NCBI GenBank assembly: GCA_016187935.1
Contig: JACPIU010000040.1
Location: 1-64,000 of the forward strand
Length of the DNA: 64,000 nucleotides
Reading direction: 5' to 3'
Source of the DNA: Bdellovibrio sp.
GTDB taxonomy: Bacteria; Bdellovibrionota; Bacteriovoracia; Bacteriovoracales; Bacteriovoracaceae
Every line of letters begins with the position of its first letter. The first letter of the stretch is position 1. Made by a program: the position numbers and the translations under genes. The notes below the pieces were generated by a model that was not told the DNA's origin, ran no database searches, and worked only from the letters and a program-made list of their open reading frames with translations. Positions 1 through 8,688 of the stretch are shown piece after piece.

Positions 1-135
1 AGCAGGATGCGGAGGGATGAGAAGCAATAGGGCAAAGTGCCACATGGCCATTCAAAATTAATGAGTTAACAGCATTGACCGACAGAAGTAGTCTATAATC
101 TTGCTGGACGCGCTGCCAGCATACGACTTTTCCCA

Positions 136-975
136 TTGATAGAACAAATCATTCCGATTGCATATGCCTTTACAAGGGAAGAGAAAGCCGTTGCTGAATA
201 TTTAAACTGCGGCCGCTTGGACGAAGATTTCCCCGCTGCAGGCTGGAAACATTGTCATTTATTACCATGCTCACCAAGAGGCATCGACCCTAAGTCGAAA
301 GTAGATCTCATCCAACGGACTTTTCGCTTATTGAACCCATTCAACCACTTCCCATTTCCTTCACCTAAGCGGTTCCATATGCCTTGCAAATGGAAGGATT
401 ATGGCGAGGTTGAATCGGTGATTCATTACGTCTCATGGTGGATCAGTCAACACTACCTAGATACCGAAGGCAAAAAGGCTTTTCGTGAATATTTAACACT
501 CGCGGGGGGGATACTCATCTGCGACGAACCTCAAGATTTTGATATTTTGATCACACCGAAGACTCCCGACAAGGGGGCCTATAAGTCTATCCAGTCAGTG
601 AAGGGAACAGAAACAAGGCTCTATGTAAGTTCTGATGACAGTGGTTCGTCAATTCCTCGCCACACCAAATGTGCTAACCGCACTGAATTCGAACAACTGC
701 TGAGAGATTGGCTTGAAAATTCTGACGAAGAGACCATTTCCAACGAAGCAGAATACGGAAAGGGAGATTGGATTCGAGTGATTGACGGAGCATCAGAATA
801 TTATTTAAACGCTGACGCAAGCAGAGAAGGAATTAGAACGTATCTCACTCTGCTTGATGAACATTCGACTCTCCCCTGGTCCCTAGTCGAAAATAACAAA
901 GGAAAGATGAACAAGGTTGTTTTTGGAACTGCCAAAACACGCATAACGAGGTTCCCGCTGTATCTTGACCTTTAG
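136..975 (+). CDS. Hypothetical protein, 279 aa
   Basis: I do not recognise this protein. It has no signal peptide, no membrane segment and many aromatic and charged residues, so it is probably a soluble cytoplasmic protein. The frame is open from about position 79 and the only early start candidate is the TTG at 136; the first in-frame ATG is around residue 81, which would remove a third of the protein, so the start is uncertain. No clear ribosome binding site is visible. It stands alone on the plus strand at the left edge of the accessory region, followed by 130 bp without a gene. Coding is supported by length and ordinary composition only. Confidence 0.6.
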   Translation: MIEQIIPIAYAFTREEKAVAEYLNCGRLDEDFPAAGWKHCHLLPCSPRGIDPKSKVDLIQRTFRLLNPFNHFPFPSPKRFHMPCKWKDYGEVESVIHYVSWWISQHYLDTEGKKAFREYLTLAGGILICDEPQDFDILITPKTPDKGAYKSIQSVKGTETRLYVSSDDSGSSIPRHTKCANRTEFEQLLRDWLENSDEETISNEAEYGKGDWIRVIDGASEYYLNADASREGIRTYLTLLDEHSTLPWSLVENNKGKMNKVVFGTAKTRITRFPLYLDL

Positions 976-1107
976 ATATGCGTACAAGGTGCCACATTCT
1001 AGGCCGTACTTACGGTGCGCCTATTGCACCTTTGCTACATCTTGGAGCGTGACACTTTTTTGCTTCTGTTTTTAAGGGCCCATCTTTTTTCACTTTCAAA
1101 TACTGCA

Positions 1108-1341
1108 TCACCAGAGCCTCTCATCTTTTTTAACTTTGCAGTAGTAACAAGCGCTGACTATTCGGTTGTCGCGACTGCCATTGTACCAACGGTGCATTGA
1201 ACCTGCATCTTCACAGTTTGCTCCTTTCGCAACTTTTAAATTAAAAATTTCTCTCGCTGTCACTCGCCAACTGTACGGATGAAATATATCCCTGATTCCA
1301 AGCCACTTTAGATGCCTCAATATATTCTTGAATACATTCAT
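1108..1341 (-). CDS. Possible small Cys/His-containing protein, 77 aa
   Basis: A short minus-strand frame with an ATG at 1341 and an AAAGG-like sequence a few bases upstream. The C-terminal half carries a Cys, a His-Arg-Trp-Tyr run and a CYYC pair followed by lysines, which could be a small zinc-binding or HNH-like fold, but the match is weak. The opposite strand is also open (1015-1200). An internal AAAGGAG before a GTG in another frame leads only to an 18-codon frame, so the region may be degraded. Treat it as a tentative gene. Confidence 0.3.
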   Translation of the reverse strand: MNVFKNILRHLKWLGIRDIFHPYSWRVTAREIFNLKVAKGANCEDAGSMHRWYNGSRDNRIVSACYYCKVKKDERLW

Positions 1342-1392
1342 ATAACCTTTTTAGAACTCAAGCTAGAAGTCACCGCATGGTCAAGGGTACGT

Positions 1393-1839
1393 TTATATTA
1401 ACCATGAACCATTTGCCGGCCATGAAACGGGTAAGAATGGTCGACGAGTTTCAAACGTAACAATATTAGCTGTCATCCCTTTAATCCTCGTGGGCAGTAA
1501 TATCGACTCACGCTTCCGATATTTATCATCAAAAAAGACATCACACCAAAGGCGAGAAGAATGCTTTATATCGACATGGTATACCTGCTGACCAATATAA
1601 ATTTCAAAGTCCCATGGGGCGCGGGACTTCATGCGCTCAAAATCTAAATCCAAGGCCTCAAAAACTCTTACGCTTAAAGCTTCAGCCAAAAAACCCTTTT
1701 TCATCATCCCTTCTCTCGTGTTGCTCTTGATCAGTACTTTCGTCAGGGCAATTAGCCGGGCATCGTCCAATTGTATTGTCCAGGCTTGCCGCTCAGGAAA
1801 TATCCTCAACAAGTCGCCGATACAATCTTGAGTCATCAT
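1393..1839 (-). CDS. PD-(D/E)XK nuclease-like hypothetical protein
   Basis: A 148-residue soluble protein. I chose the ATG pair at 1839/1836 because GGGAGC lies six bases upstream; the frame is open to 1914, but that extension has no site and lies mostly inside the upstream gene. An acidic residue near position 53, Asp77 in a WDFEI stretch, and Asp90-Ile-Lys92 in a VDIKHS stretch fit the E...D...(D/E)xK arrangement of PD-(D/E)XK nucleases. That fold assignment is inference from motif spacing. It overlaps the end of the membrane protein gene at 1793-1996 by 47 bp, so the two are likely co-translated. What it cuts, if anything, cannot be told from the sequence. Confidence 0.55.
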   Translation of the reverse strand: MMTQDCIGDLLRIFPERQAWTIQLDDARLIALTKVLIKSNTREGMMKKGFLAEALSVRVFEALDLDFERMKSRAPWDFEIYIGQQVYHVDIKHSSRLWCDVFFDDKYRKRESILLPTRIKGMTANIVTFETRRPFLPVSWPANGSWLI

Positions 1840-1996
1840 AGCGAGGCTCCCGTGTTTCATTTTCGTTATAGCACAAGTCCGAAAGCAATAACCCCAGTCC
1901 GAGAATACATACAAGCACGCTTGGGATTATCGAGGCCGTGAGTAGAGGCGAAATAAAAAGAACAAGCAAACCACCTAGCGCAAAAAAAATTTGCAT
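1793..1996 (-). CDS. Small membrane protein, 67 aa
   Basis: A 67-residue protein beginning with two hydrophobic segments (about residues 2-20 and 22-40), then a short charged tail rich in Asp, Glu and Arg. It has a good ribosome binding site (GGAG six bases before the ATG at 1996). It starts only 2 bp after the stop of the 303-aa gene upstream and overlaps the PD-(D/E)XK-like gene downstream, so the three probably form one minus-strand operon (2910 to 1393). No family is recognised; the topology suggests an inner-membrane hairpin. Confidence 0.6.
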   Translation of the reverse strand: MQIFFALGGLLVLFISPLLTASIIPSVLVCILGLGLLLSDLCYNENETREPRYDDSRLYRRLVEDIS

Positions 1997-1998
1997 AG

Positions 1999-2910
1999 TT
2001 ACTCCTTCCTTATCGATTCTAGTATGCCCGACAACACACCCCGTTCGGCGGGTGATAAATCGCAGACCCAGCGGATGACGTCTTCAATCCGACGGCCCGC
2101 CAATTTTTCTTCAAAAAAATCTTGTTTACGTGTTACTTGCTTGCTTTCGAGCTGGGGGTGAAATCGCCGAATCCGCGCAAAGGCGACATCGCTGGCGAGC
2201 AAGCAGCCATCAATATCGAAAACCTGCCAGGTTCCTTTCGGGACAAAGTCGTCGAAATAAATAGAACAGTCGCCATCGAACGGCTCATCTTCGAGCATAG
2301 CAACTTGGAGTTTCCCTTCATGAACAAAAGGTGAAATCAACGAAAAGCGCTCTTTACGTTTTTTTTGCCAATGGCCTTCAACTTGTAGACCAATCCCAGC
2401 CCAGACGTTTGCATCGACACCGTATGGAGCATCATCATCATCGCGAACCTCCCAGTCGACCCCGTATTTTCCAAAACCGATAGACTCGCCTTCGGGGTCC
2501 AAGCAGATAACGCGCCCCGCGTGCATGGTGGGAAAATTCAAGCCAAAAACTAAAATTTTCGTAAGGGTGTTTTGGAAATCTTTCAGTTTCAGTTGCTGTT
2601 CATTATGTTCATAGAAACTATTTTGTATGCTCACTTCATCATTCGCATATTTTTTTTTCTTCAGCTCTTCTAGTTTTCGCCGGACGCCGTGAATCGTAGA
2701 GTACCCGTTCACGAACTTAAAAAGTTGCTTCGCACCGGGACCTTTCCAGTCACTGGCCAGTTCGCACCAGCTTTGGAAGGTTGCAGTGGAGTTGATACCA
2801 GCAGCTGCCATGGCCCTACTCATAACATCCTCAGCGAATGGAATTTGGTGAAAAAAAAGATCATTTCCAAAATTTAAACGCGCAATGTGTTGTGATAAAT
2901 CCGTCGACAT
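1999..2910 (-). CDS. Hypothetical protein, 303 aa
   Basis: A soluble protein of 303 residues with no recognised domain. I chose the ATG at 2910 because a purine-rich GAGGTGGTAGG sits immediately upstream; a GTG at 2931 would add seven residues and has no site. The middle (about residues 75-115) is lysine-rich and likely helical, and the C-terminal part has an Asp-rich region and an aromatic core. It is the first gene of a probable three-gene minus-strand operon and is divergent from the WYL regulator across a 466-bp gap, so it is a plausible target of that regulator. Function unknown. Confidence 0.6.
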   Translation of the reverse strand: MSTDLSQHIARLNFGNDLFFHQIPFAEDVMSRAMAAAGINSTATFQSWCELASDWKGPGAKQLFKFVNGYSTIHGVRRKLEELKKKKYANDEVSIQNSFYEHNEQQLKLKDFQNTLTKILVFGLNFPTMHAGRVICLDPEGESIGFGKYGVDWEVRDDDDAPYGVDANVWAGIGLQVEGHWQKKRKERFSLISPFVHEGKLQVAMLEDEPFDGDCSIYFDDFVPKGTWQVFDIDGCLLASDVAFARIRRFHPQLESKQVTRKQDFFEEKLAGRRIEDVIRWVCDLSPAERGVLSGILESIRKE

Positions 2911-3376
2911 TCCTACCACCTCGTTTTTCACATTCTATAGCATAAACAAAGCGGAATCAAGCTATTTGGAGATATTCCATATATTCAATACCTTGCCTTG
3001 TTTCTCGATACTCATAACAGGTCAATTTCAGCAATAAACACACCAGTTAAAGCTCTAGAGAGATATTAGCTTTTGCAACCAAATACTTTCTGTAAAGCAT
3101 TTTGAAGTGAACGAGCAGCCCACTCTTTCAGGAAAGTAATGTCGGTATCGAAATCGCCTTTGCTTTTTTAAAAGAAGAAGGCAATTTCGTTTTAATCGGT
3201 AAAATCTAAGCCGAAACCCAAAGATTGTGATTGAAATGCCCCTCAGCGAGGGCCGAGTGATTTTCTCGCCATTTAAAAACTACTCAAAAGCGCGTTAGAT
3301 GACCGAAGCAGAAACTTAAGTAATGCCCTCAGGTTCCCGAAAAGTAGTTGTTACTCAACACTGGGAGTGCAGAAGA
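2911..3376. other. Divergent intergenic region upstream of the WYL regulator
   Basis: About 466 bp without a convincing gene, lying between the divergent 303-aa gene and the WYL regulator. It contains one imperfect inverted repeat: 12-base arms at 3149-3160 and 3178-3189, one mismatch, 17-base AT-rich spacer. Its length and AT-rich left half fit a control region. No start with a ribosome binding site leads to a frame of useful length. Confidence 0.4.
3149..3189. repeat. Imperfect inverted repeat, possible operator or hairpin
   Basis: The arms CGAAATCGCCTT (3149-3160) and AAGGCAATTTCG (3178-3189) are complementary at 11 of 12 positions. The site lies about 190 bp before the WYL regulator start. 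It has no T-tract suited to a terminator. WYL proteins bind palindromes and often control their own promoter, so an operator role is possible but unproven. Confidence 0.35.
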
Positions 3377-4393
3377 ATGGCGCGAAAACCTTGGGAGCAT
3401 GTTGCCTGGATACTGCTTGAGATTCTCAAGTCGCCGTCGCTTTCAGTCACTCGCAAACATATCGAGAAAGAACTAAATCTGTCTCGGGCCCAATTTTATA
3501 AGGTGATCGGCCAGCTTATAAAAGGAACAGACGAGACGCCCCCATTGCTGGAAGAAATACCTGCTTTGGACGAATCAGACAAAAAGAATATTCTTTATAA
3601 GCTGAAGTGCGGGTGGAGTGAATTGGCCGGGGCCTCGCTTGAAAGCAAATTTTTTCTGGAATGCTACAAGCATGTCGGCTACCTCCTTGATACCGATTAC
3701 AACCAAGTCCAGCACGACATGGAGGACCCCAATATCAAGCCGGCCATGTTGAAAAAACTGCCAAAGAAGTTTTTTTATCTTTCTAAAACCCAGGCGCAAC
3801 CTTTCGCCAAAGCGCAAAGAGACCATCTGAACATGATCGTTCATGCACTCTTAAATGAGCAGGAGTTATTTTTATTTTATCCCAAGTACGATGAGGTAAA
3901 GTCAAAAACTCCAAGACGAGTCAAACCCCTTACCCTTTGCCAATACCGAGATGACCTCTATCTGCTCGGCATAGAGGGAGAAGAACGCGAGATTTCGAAA
4001 TCCAACGTCAAGTGCTACAAAATTTCCCGTATTGCGAATGTGATCGGCAGCAAAGAAAAATTTCAATACCCGGCCACATGGAATCCTGGAGAACGATACA
4101 AACATACGTCTGGACTTATCATCGGGCCCGAGAATAAGGCCTTGGTGCGGGTCTACGGGCCATTTATTATGATCTTGCGGGAAAAAAACTTTATGAACGC
4201 CAAGGAAACTTCTTCCGATGGTGAATCTGTCGTCTACGAGTTCACCTATACTGACACAAATGAATTTCTGGGACAGCTTGCCGTATACTGCGAGTGTGTG
4301 GAAATTCTTGCGCCAGCGGCCCTTCAGCAACAGTTCATGCAAAAATTGGCCAAAGGGCTTGCAAGAAATTCTGCAAAAAAACTTGCGGCCTAA
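3377..4393 (+). CDS. WYL-domain transcriptional regulator
   Basis: A 338-residue DNA-binding regulator. An N-terminal winged helix-turn-helix (about residues 8-60) is followed by a WYL domain (about 150-225, with the RRVKPL...YLLGIE core) and a C-terminal WCX-like region (about 255-330). WYL proteins sense ligands such as nucleic acids or nucleotides and repress or activate nearby operons; BrxR and CapW are members that control anti-phage systems. I chose the ATG at 3377, with GGGAG about ten bases upstream, over a start at 3323 that adds 18 residues. The domain order is read from the sequence; the target and the ligand are unknown. The nearest candidates are the divergent 2910-1393 operon and the genes downstream. 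Confidence 0.8.
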   Translation: MARKPWEHVAWILLEILKSPSLSVTRKHIEKELNLSRAQFYKVIGQLIKGTDETPPLLEEIPALDESDKKNILYKLKCGWSELAGASLESKFFLECYKHVGYLLDTDYNQVQHDMEDPNIKPAMLKKLPKKFFYLSKTQAQPFAKAQRDHLNMIVHALLNEQELFLFYPKYDEVKSKTPRRVKPLTLCQYRDDLYLLGIEGEEREISKSNVKCYKISRIANVIGSKEKFQYPATWNPGERYKHTSGLIIGPENKALVRVYGPFIMILREKNFMNAKETSSDGESVVYEFTYTDTNEFLGQLAVYCECVEILAPAALQQQFMQKLAKGLARNSAKKLAA

Positions 4394-4549
4394 AAAACGT
4401 TCGCCCAATCTTTTTTTCTTTCCACCCTTCCATGCATTTCTCGAAAATTAAGACGGCCAGATGGTATACTCCAAGAAAGACGCGATGCCGCTGCACGTTT
4501 GTTCGAAGACACGCGCTATCCCTTCCGTATCAAATTGGGAGGTAAATCA

Positions 4550-4813
4550 ATGAAATCTTTCAAATCAGAGAGAACTTTTAAGTTTCTCGACCCCCTAGAA
4601 CAACCGATAGCACCAGGACTTTTTGGGATTCTTGACTCATACCTGAGAATTCCAGGGACCTTCGAAAATGCCACTGTTTATTTAAATTGCGCCGTATCTG
4701 TTTGGTTGCCAAAAAAGATAGGGCCTTACACCGTTACATTCGCAAATACCCATTTTCCTAAAACGACGCTCGCGCGACAGAAGAATACCAAAAGACCGGG
4801 CCTTCAAAAATAA
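4550..4813 (+). CDS. Small hypothetical protein, 87 aa
   Basis: An 87-residue soluble protein starting at the ATG at 4550, preceded by GGGAGGT at good spacing; the upstream frame to 4499 has no site. A TATACT box in an extended TGG context near 4462-4470 could be the -10 of its promoter. It has a lysine-rich C terminus and a hydrophobic, beta-like middle. No family recognised. It is the first of a plus-strand series of small genes leading into the lipoprotein and PEGA genes. Confidence 0.55.
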   Translation: MKSFKSERTFKFLDPLEQPIAPGLFGILDSYLRIPGTFENATVYLNCAVSVWLPKKIGPYTVTFANTHFPKTTLARQKNTKRPGLQK

Positions 4814-4847
4814 AATAACAATTACCTTGCCCAGAGGAGAAAGCACC

Positions 4848-4991
4848 ATGAGGACCATGACTCTCACGATTTATCTGTGTTCCGTGCCCGTCATTCCAGC
4901 GGAATACTTATTGATCGGAACTGTGATCTCTGCCCTGGCAATAATTATCAGACTGAGGAATTATGAAACTACTGACAATTCTAATCCTTAA
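4848..4991 (+). CDS. Small membrane peptide, 47 aa
   Basis: A 47-residue frame with a strong GAGGAG eleven bases before the ATG at 4848. It contains one clear hydrophobic segment (about residues 18-35, ending in IIIRL) and a short polar tail. It overlaps the start of the next gene (4963) by 29 bp, which supports co-translation. No family recognised. Single-span peptides of this size are often accessory subunits, but nothing here shows of what. Confidence 0.5.
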   Translation: MRTMTLTIYLCSVPVIPAEYLLIGTVISALAIIIRLRNYETTDNSNP

Positions 4992-5178
4992 AAAATTACG
5001 CTTATGGCGGATCATTTCACTGGCTACACTCATTCTCATCGTGGTGCCAACCTTTTTGAAGGACGAATATGCGAGGCCAATGATCGCATTTCGCGAAGGA
5101 GTTATTCACAAGGCCTTGAAAGTAGGTAGTACGATTCAAAGCAAATTGATTGAAGTAACAACAAATGGAGGAAAGTAG
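4963..5178 (+). CDS. Small single-span membrane protein, 71 aa
   Basis: The start at 4963 has GAGG six bases upstream. It has a positively charged N terminus, a hydrophobic segment at about residues 15-30 and a soluble C-terminal helix. The N-in, C-out topology suggests an inner-membrane protein with a periplasmic tail. It overlaps the preceding peptide gene by 29 bp and ends 1 bp before the lipoprotein start at 5180, whose ribosome binding site (GGAGG) is inside this gene. It therefore belongs to the 4550-8602 operon. Function unknown. Confidence 0.55.
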   Translation: MKLLTILILKKLRLWRIISLATLILIVVPTFLKDEYARPMIAFREGVIHKALKVGSTIQSKLIEVTTNGGK

Positions 5179-5179
5179 A

Positions 5180-5764
5180 ATGAAAACCCTATTTATGATT
5201 TTAGCTGTTGTGCTCGGCGCTTCTTGCTCCACAGTTTTTCAAGAACGAGTTCTCGTTCGCTCGGACGACCTCTCCGAACGTCCTTCCTGGGCACAGGTAG
5301 GAGTAACTAATTTTGTGAAGGAAGGTCGCCTTTTTGTCGTCGGACTTGCCGAGCACGACGTCAACTCCCGTATTCCGGCCGTTGCTCGTATTGCAGACAA
5401 TAACGCCCGTTTTGAGATCTCTCGCATGATCACTAACGATCTCGCTTTCATCTTTCAAAACATGGAAGAGGGCGTGGGTGAAGGCGGCGACCTTTCTCGA
5501 ATGTATGCTTCAGAAATTTCAAAGCATATGGCCCATGGCATCCGTCAGGAGAAACGTTATTGGGAGAAGGTTCAAACTTTCAATTCCGAAGGAGAGCAAG
5601 TGGTGAAATTACGGGTGTATTCCCTCGCCTCGATCAAGGAAAGCGATATCAAGCGCGCAATTAGTGACGTAATGAACCAAGATAGCAAACTTGATCCTCG
5701 CATCAAAGAGCAGATTAACGGTCATATCTCGCGCGAAATCGAAAAACTGGGTCAGGCCCAATAA
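5180..5764 (+). CDS. LPP20-like outer-membrane lipoprotein
   Basis: A 194-residue protein with a classical lipoprotein signal: charged N terminus, hydrophobic core and an LGASC lipobox at about residues 13-17. The mature part has the RIADNNARFEIS pattern seen in LPP20/LpoB-like envelope proteins, where an N-terminal alanine-rich helix packs on a small beta sheet. I chose the ATG at 5180 because GGAGG is correctly placed; the ATG at 5165 overlaps that site. It is followed after 11 bp by the PEGA protein, whose N-terminal part is of a similar kind, so the two probably work together in the outer envelope. The exact function is not known. Confidence 0.7.
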   Translation: MKTLFMILAVVLGASCSTVFQERVLVRSDDLSERPSWAQVGVTNFVKEGRLFVVGLAEHDVNSRIPAVARIADNNARFEISRMITNDLAFIFQNMEEGVGEGGDLSRMYASEISKHMAHGIRQEKRYWEKVQTFNSEGEQVVKLRVYSLASIKESDIKRAISDVMNQDSKLDPRIKEQINGHISREIEKLGQAQ

Positions 5765-5775
5765 CGGAATTGAGG

Positions 5776-7431
5776 ATGTCCATCGTGAAAAATATCCTAT
5801 CTCTTATCTTGTTCGCTATCGCATTCTCCTGTGCCCCAAGCTCGGCACAGGAGTGGAAAGGGCGAGTTGTTAGTGAAGACGCTGTGGCCTTCTATTACGT
5901 GGGGGTGTCCGATGGAAAGATATCCCTCAAAGATGCCATGAACGAGGCCTACCTTGAGGCACTAAAAGAGGCCACCCGCCATTCTTTTGGTTTCACTCAG
6001 AGCTATGTCGAGAGTTACCTCTCAACCACAGACAGGGCCGAAATCTTTGGCCAAATGAATCTTGAGGCCCCTGCGGTTCTCTACAAGGGTGTCACGCCCT
6101 ATCGAGAGGAGATCAAAGAAAATCATGATGGAACGTATCGGGTTATCCGGCAAATCTGTTATCAAAAAAAGGCCAGAGAGGAGGAGATCATTCGACAGAT
6201 GGAAGTTCATAAAAAAACGGAGGTCACACAGAAGGTGACAAAGGGCGACGGCCCAATGGGCGAGATTACCATAAGAACGAAACCTGCCGGGGCACTCGTG
6301 ACTCTGACTAAAGCAGAAGGCGATTTTCAAGTTCAGGCGACCTCCAATGCCCTTTTCAAAATCCCCCTTGGAAAGTATCGGGCCATCTTTCATCTGCCAA
6401 ACTTCCTTCCCAAAGAAGAGACCCTACTTCTTACCCCTGCGTCCACAAGCGTTGATGTGGTGCTTGAACGCGGAAAAGGAAAAATGAAAATGAATATCCG
6501 GCCCTCAGATGCGCTGGTTTTTATAAATAACTTGCCGAGCAAAGATCGGTCGTTATCACTTGCGGTGGGAGAAGACTATCAGGTAAGAGTAGAGCATCCC
6601 GACTACTTCCCAGAAAATAGAACATTTTCTCCCTGGTTCAATGAGGAAATTGAGCTTTCCATCCAGCTTCGCCCAAGAAATGGTCGAATTACCGTGATGG
6701 GGTCACCAGCGGACGCAGAAGTGTATCTCAATGGCGTGTTCCAAGGCGTCACGCCGCTTTTTAAAAGGGAGGCCACTCCTGGAAGGGTGACAATGGAGAT
6801 CAGGAAGTCTGGCTTCAAGAATAGCACGCAAGAAGTAAACATCGAGGCCAATCGAGATATGGCCCCGATGACTTACACGTTGGAAAGATTGCCCCTCAGA
6901 AATCCCGCAAGCTCGCCCGCGTATAGCTTGCAGCATGAGGGCAAATCGCAGGACGCTTTTGATAAGGCCAGATTTAACTTCTCCTACAATCCCCTCTCAA
7001 TGGAGAACGGAAAAACCGTCTTCTATACCCTGCCGTTTGCGTTCAATGTTTTTGCTGCCAAGAGAGTCTCCTTCGGTGCCGAATGGAAATTCTACTCAGG
7101 CAAAGAAGAGATCAATGGAATTGAGTATGAGGAGGAGTATCAGGCCTTTTCTTTAAACTCACGCTTCTATATTTTTCGCACACCATATTTTTCCCTTGGC
7201 ATTGGTCTGGAATTTAACAGACGACTACTCCGCTACACGCCGACCCAAGGTGGGTATGGCATCCATGAGGCCGAAGTGAGTGAGTCGAGCTTCGGGGGAA
7301 ATCTGCAACTCAGCGTTCCGATAGGGCATGAGAAAAAAAGTGGGTGGGGCCTCGTTTCTGACTACAAGCAAATGGACTTTTCTAATCCGAATCTAAAGGT
7401 GCTTACGGTGGGGGTTTACTTTGAATTCTAA
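5776..7431 (+). CDS. PEGA-domain protein with C-terminal outer-membrane barrel
   Basis: A 551-residue exported protein. After a signal sequence (AFSC near residue 19 may be a lipobox) there is an LPP20-like domain (about 25-150). Three PEGA-type beta domains follow (about 165-230, 235-300 and 300-370), the last with the usual VYLNGxxxGxTP core. The C-terminal section (about 395-551) alternates in amphipathic strands and ends in Phe, as outer-membrane barrels do. PEGA domains usually bind surface polymers or protein partners. The start at 5776 is an ATG with TGAGG directly before it; TTG at 5770 is the alternative. It overlaps the next gene by 11 bp. A link from the periplasm to the surface is the likely role, by inference. 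Confidence 0.75.
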   Translation: MSIVKNILSLILFAIAFSCAPSSAQEWKGRVVSEDAVAFYYVGVSDGKISLKDAMNEAYLEALKEATRHSFGFTQSYVESYLSTTDRAEIFGQMNLEAPAVLYKGVTPYREEIKENHDGTYRVIRQICYQKKAREEEIIRQMEVHKKTEVTQKVTKGDGPMGEITIRTKPAGALVTLTKAEGDFQVQATSNALFKIPLGKYRAIFHLPNFLPKEETLLLTPASTSVDVVLERGKGKMKMNIRPSDALVFINNLPSKDRSLSLAVGEDYQVRVEHPDYFPENRTFSPWFNEEIELSIQLRPRNGRITVMGSPADAEVYLNGVFQGVTPLFKREATPGRVTMEIRKSGFKNSTQEVNIEANRDMAPMTYTLERLPLRNPASSPAYSLQHEGKSQDAFDKARFNFSYNPLSMENGKTVFYTLPFAFNVFAAKRVSFGAEWKFYSGKEEINGIEYEEEYQAFSLNSRFYIFRTPYFSLGIGLEFNRRLLRYTPTQGGYGIHEAEVSESSFGGNLQLSVPIGHEKKSGWGLVSDYKQMDFSNPNLKVLTVGVYFEF

Positions 7432-8602
7432 CTGGATGCTTCTTAATGCTCTATTTGCCCTTACTTGCCTCACTTACCTTTCTTGCCGGCCCAACACCGG
7501 AATGGACGAGAAATTGGCCACTGAACTCAACCGAAAACCTCCCACGAACACAGACAAGGTGGCCTCGTATGGGACCACTATCATTGATCTTCATGAGACA
7601 GTTCTTCCTTCCATGGATATTACGGATAATAACCGGGGTGGGTTCGATATTGCTACCGCCCAGTCAGGCGATCTCCATATTGCGGCGTTGTTACAAGTGG
7701 TTGACCTCGACCAAGGAGGCCTCCGCCATGTCCTATATTACTGGCATAATGTCGCTGGGACGTGGCAGGGAAAGGTCGTTTTGAGCAGCACTGAACGCTT
7801 CTATCATTACTCTATCAACTACGGTGAACGAAACCACGTGAGGATAGTTCATGGGCCGGTTGGTGCCGAGGCCGTTTATTATCTGAACCAGAACAGAATT
7901 TTGATGAAGGCCGATCCACAGACCGGACAGGTAACTTCTTTGAACGTGAAATGTAAGGCCTTCGACGCCAAATTAAATCCCATTGATCATGACACCACGA
8001 TTGCTTGCCTCGAATATGACAACACAAATGTTAGCGTGCAGCTCATTAATCAGGATGGAACAGTCAACATGATATCACTATCAGATGCCTACACCATTGG
8101 CGATGGTAACATTGAAATCGAGTTTATTAACGGCGATACCGTTGTTCTTTTTAAAGGTCGCGACACATTTACCAAGACGAATCAGCTGATCGCACTATTT
8201 CATGGTGAGACTTTCATTTTGTCTGCTGGAATAAGACTCGAAGGGACGACTAATGCCCAGATAGAAGACGGCACCCTATGGACCTGTGCCCGAGACTTCT
8301 ATGACCAACGTTTTTTTCTTGCAGTTGATTTTAGTCTCGGCAAAGTTATCAAATATCCGGTTAGCTTCGATAAAAAAATCGCGTCACCATATTCTTGCCG
8401 AGTCCATAATTTCGGCCGAGTTTACCTGCAATTCAATTCATACAATGACTACTCTGCTCGAATCAATCTGGTCGAATATGGTATGGCCCGATCGGAAATC
8501 ACGAGCTATTTGACTGAGATGATGATGGTAAAATCCGTGAGGAACAAGTTGTATGTTCTTGGCGTGGACAGGAAAAAAGCAAGGTTGTTTGCGGAGAAGT
8601 GA
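7421..8602 (+). CDS. Secreted lipoprotein of unknown function, 393 aa
   Basis: A lipoprotein with a short charged start, a hydrophobic core and an LTYLSC lipobox near residue 22. The rest is beta-rich, with repeated aromatic/Gly/Asp stretches resembling beta-propeller blades, but no named family. TTG at 7421 has GGGGGT upstream and overlaps the preceding gene by 11 bp; ATG at 7436 is the alternative start and also leaves a usable signal peptide. The overlap and common strand place it in the 4550-8602 operon with the PEGA protein, so it is probably another component of the same envelope complex. Confidence 0.65.
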   Translation: MNSNWMLLNALFALTCLTYLSCRPNTGMDEKLATELNRKPPTNTDKVASYGTTIIDLHETVLPSMDITDNNRGGFDIATAQSGDLHIAALLQVVDLDQGGLRHVLYYWHNVAGTWQGKVVLSSTERFYHYSINYGERNHVRIVHGPVGAEAVYYLNQNRILMKADPQTGQVTSLNVKCKAFDAKLNPIDHDTTIACLEYDNTNVSVQLINQDGTVNMISLSDAYTIGDGNIEIEFINGDTVVLFKGRDTFTKTNQLIALFHGETFILSAGIRLEGTTNAQIEDGTLWTCARDFYDQRFFLAVDFSLGKVIKYPVSFDKKIASPYSCRVHNFGRVYLQFNSYNDYSARINLVEYGMARSEITSYLTEMMMVKSVRNKLYVLGVDRKKARLFAEK

Positions 8603-8688
8603 GAATTTTTGGCCAAGCTAAGCCGATGCCCATTATAATGGCACAAAAATGTTGCTTCAGAGAGAGGATAGTAAAAGGAGAAATTATT

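Noticed and set aside
1-135. Left attachment site of the ICE at the window start
   Set aside because: No copy of the tRNA-Ala 3' sequence could be found there or anywhere in 1-35 kb by eye. A computed search of the window and the left flank for 15 or more matching bases would settle it.
1015-1200. 61-codon plus-strand frame
   Set aside because: It overlaps the tentative minus gene, has no binding site and no recognisable content.
3902-4408. 168-codon minus-strand frame opposite the WYL gene
   Set aside because: The plus strand encodes a recognisable WYL protein with sensible domains. The antisense frame is a shadow.
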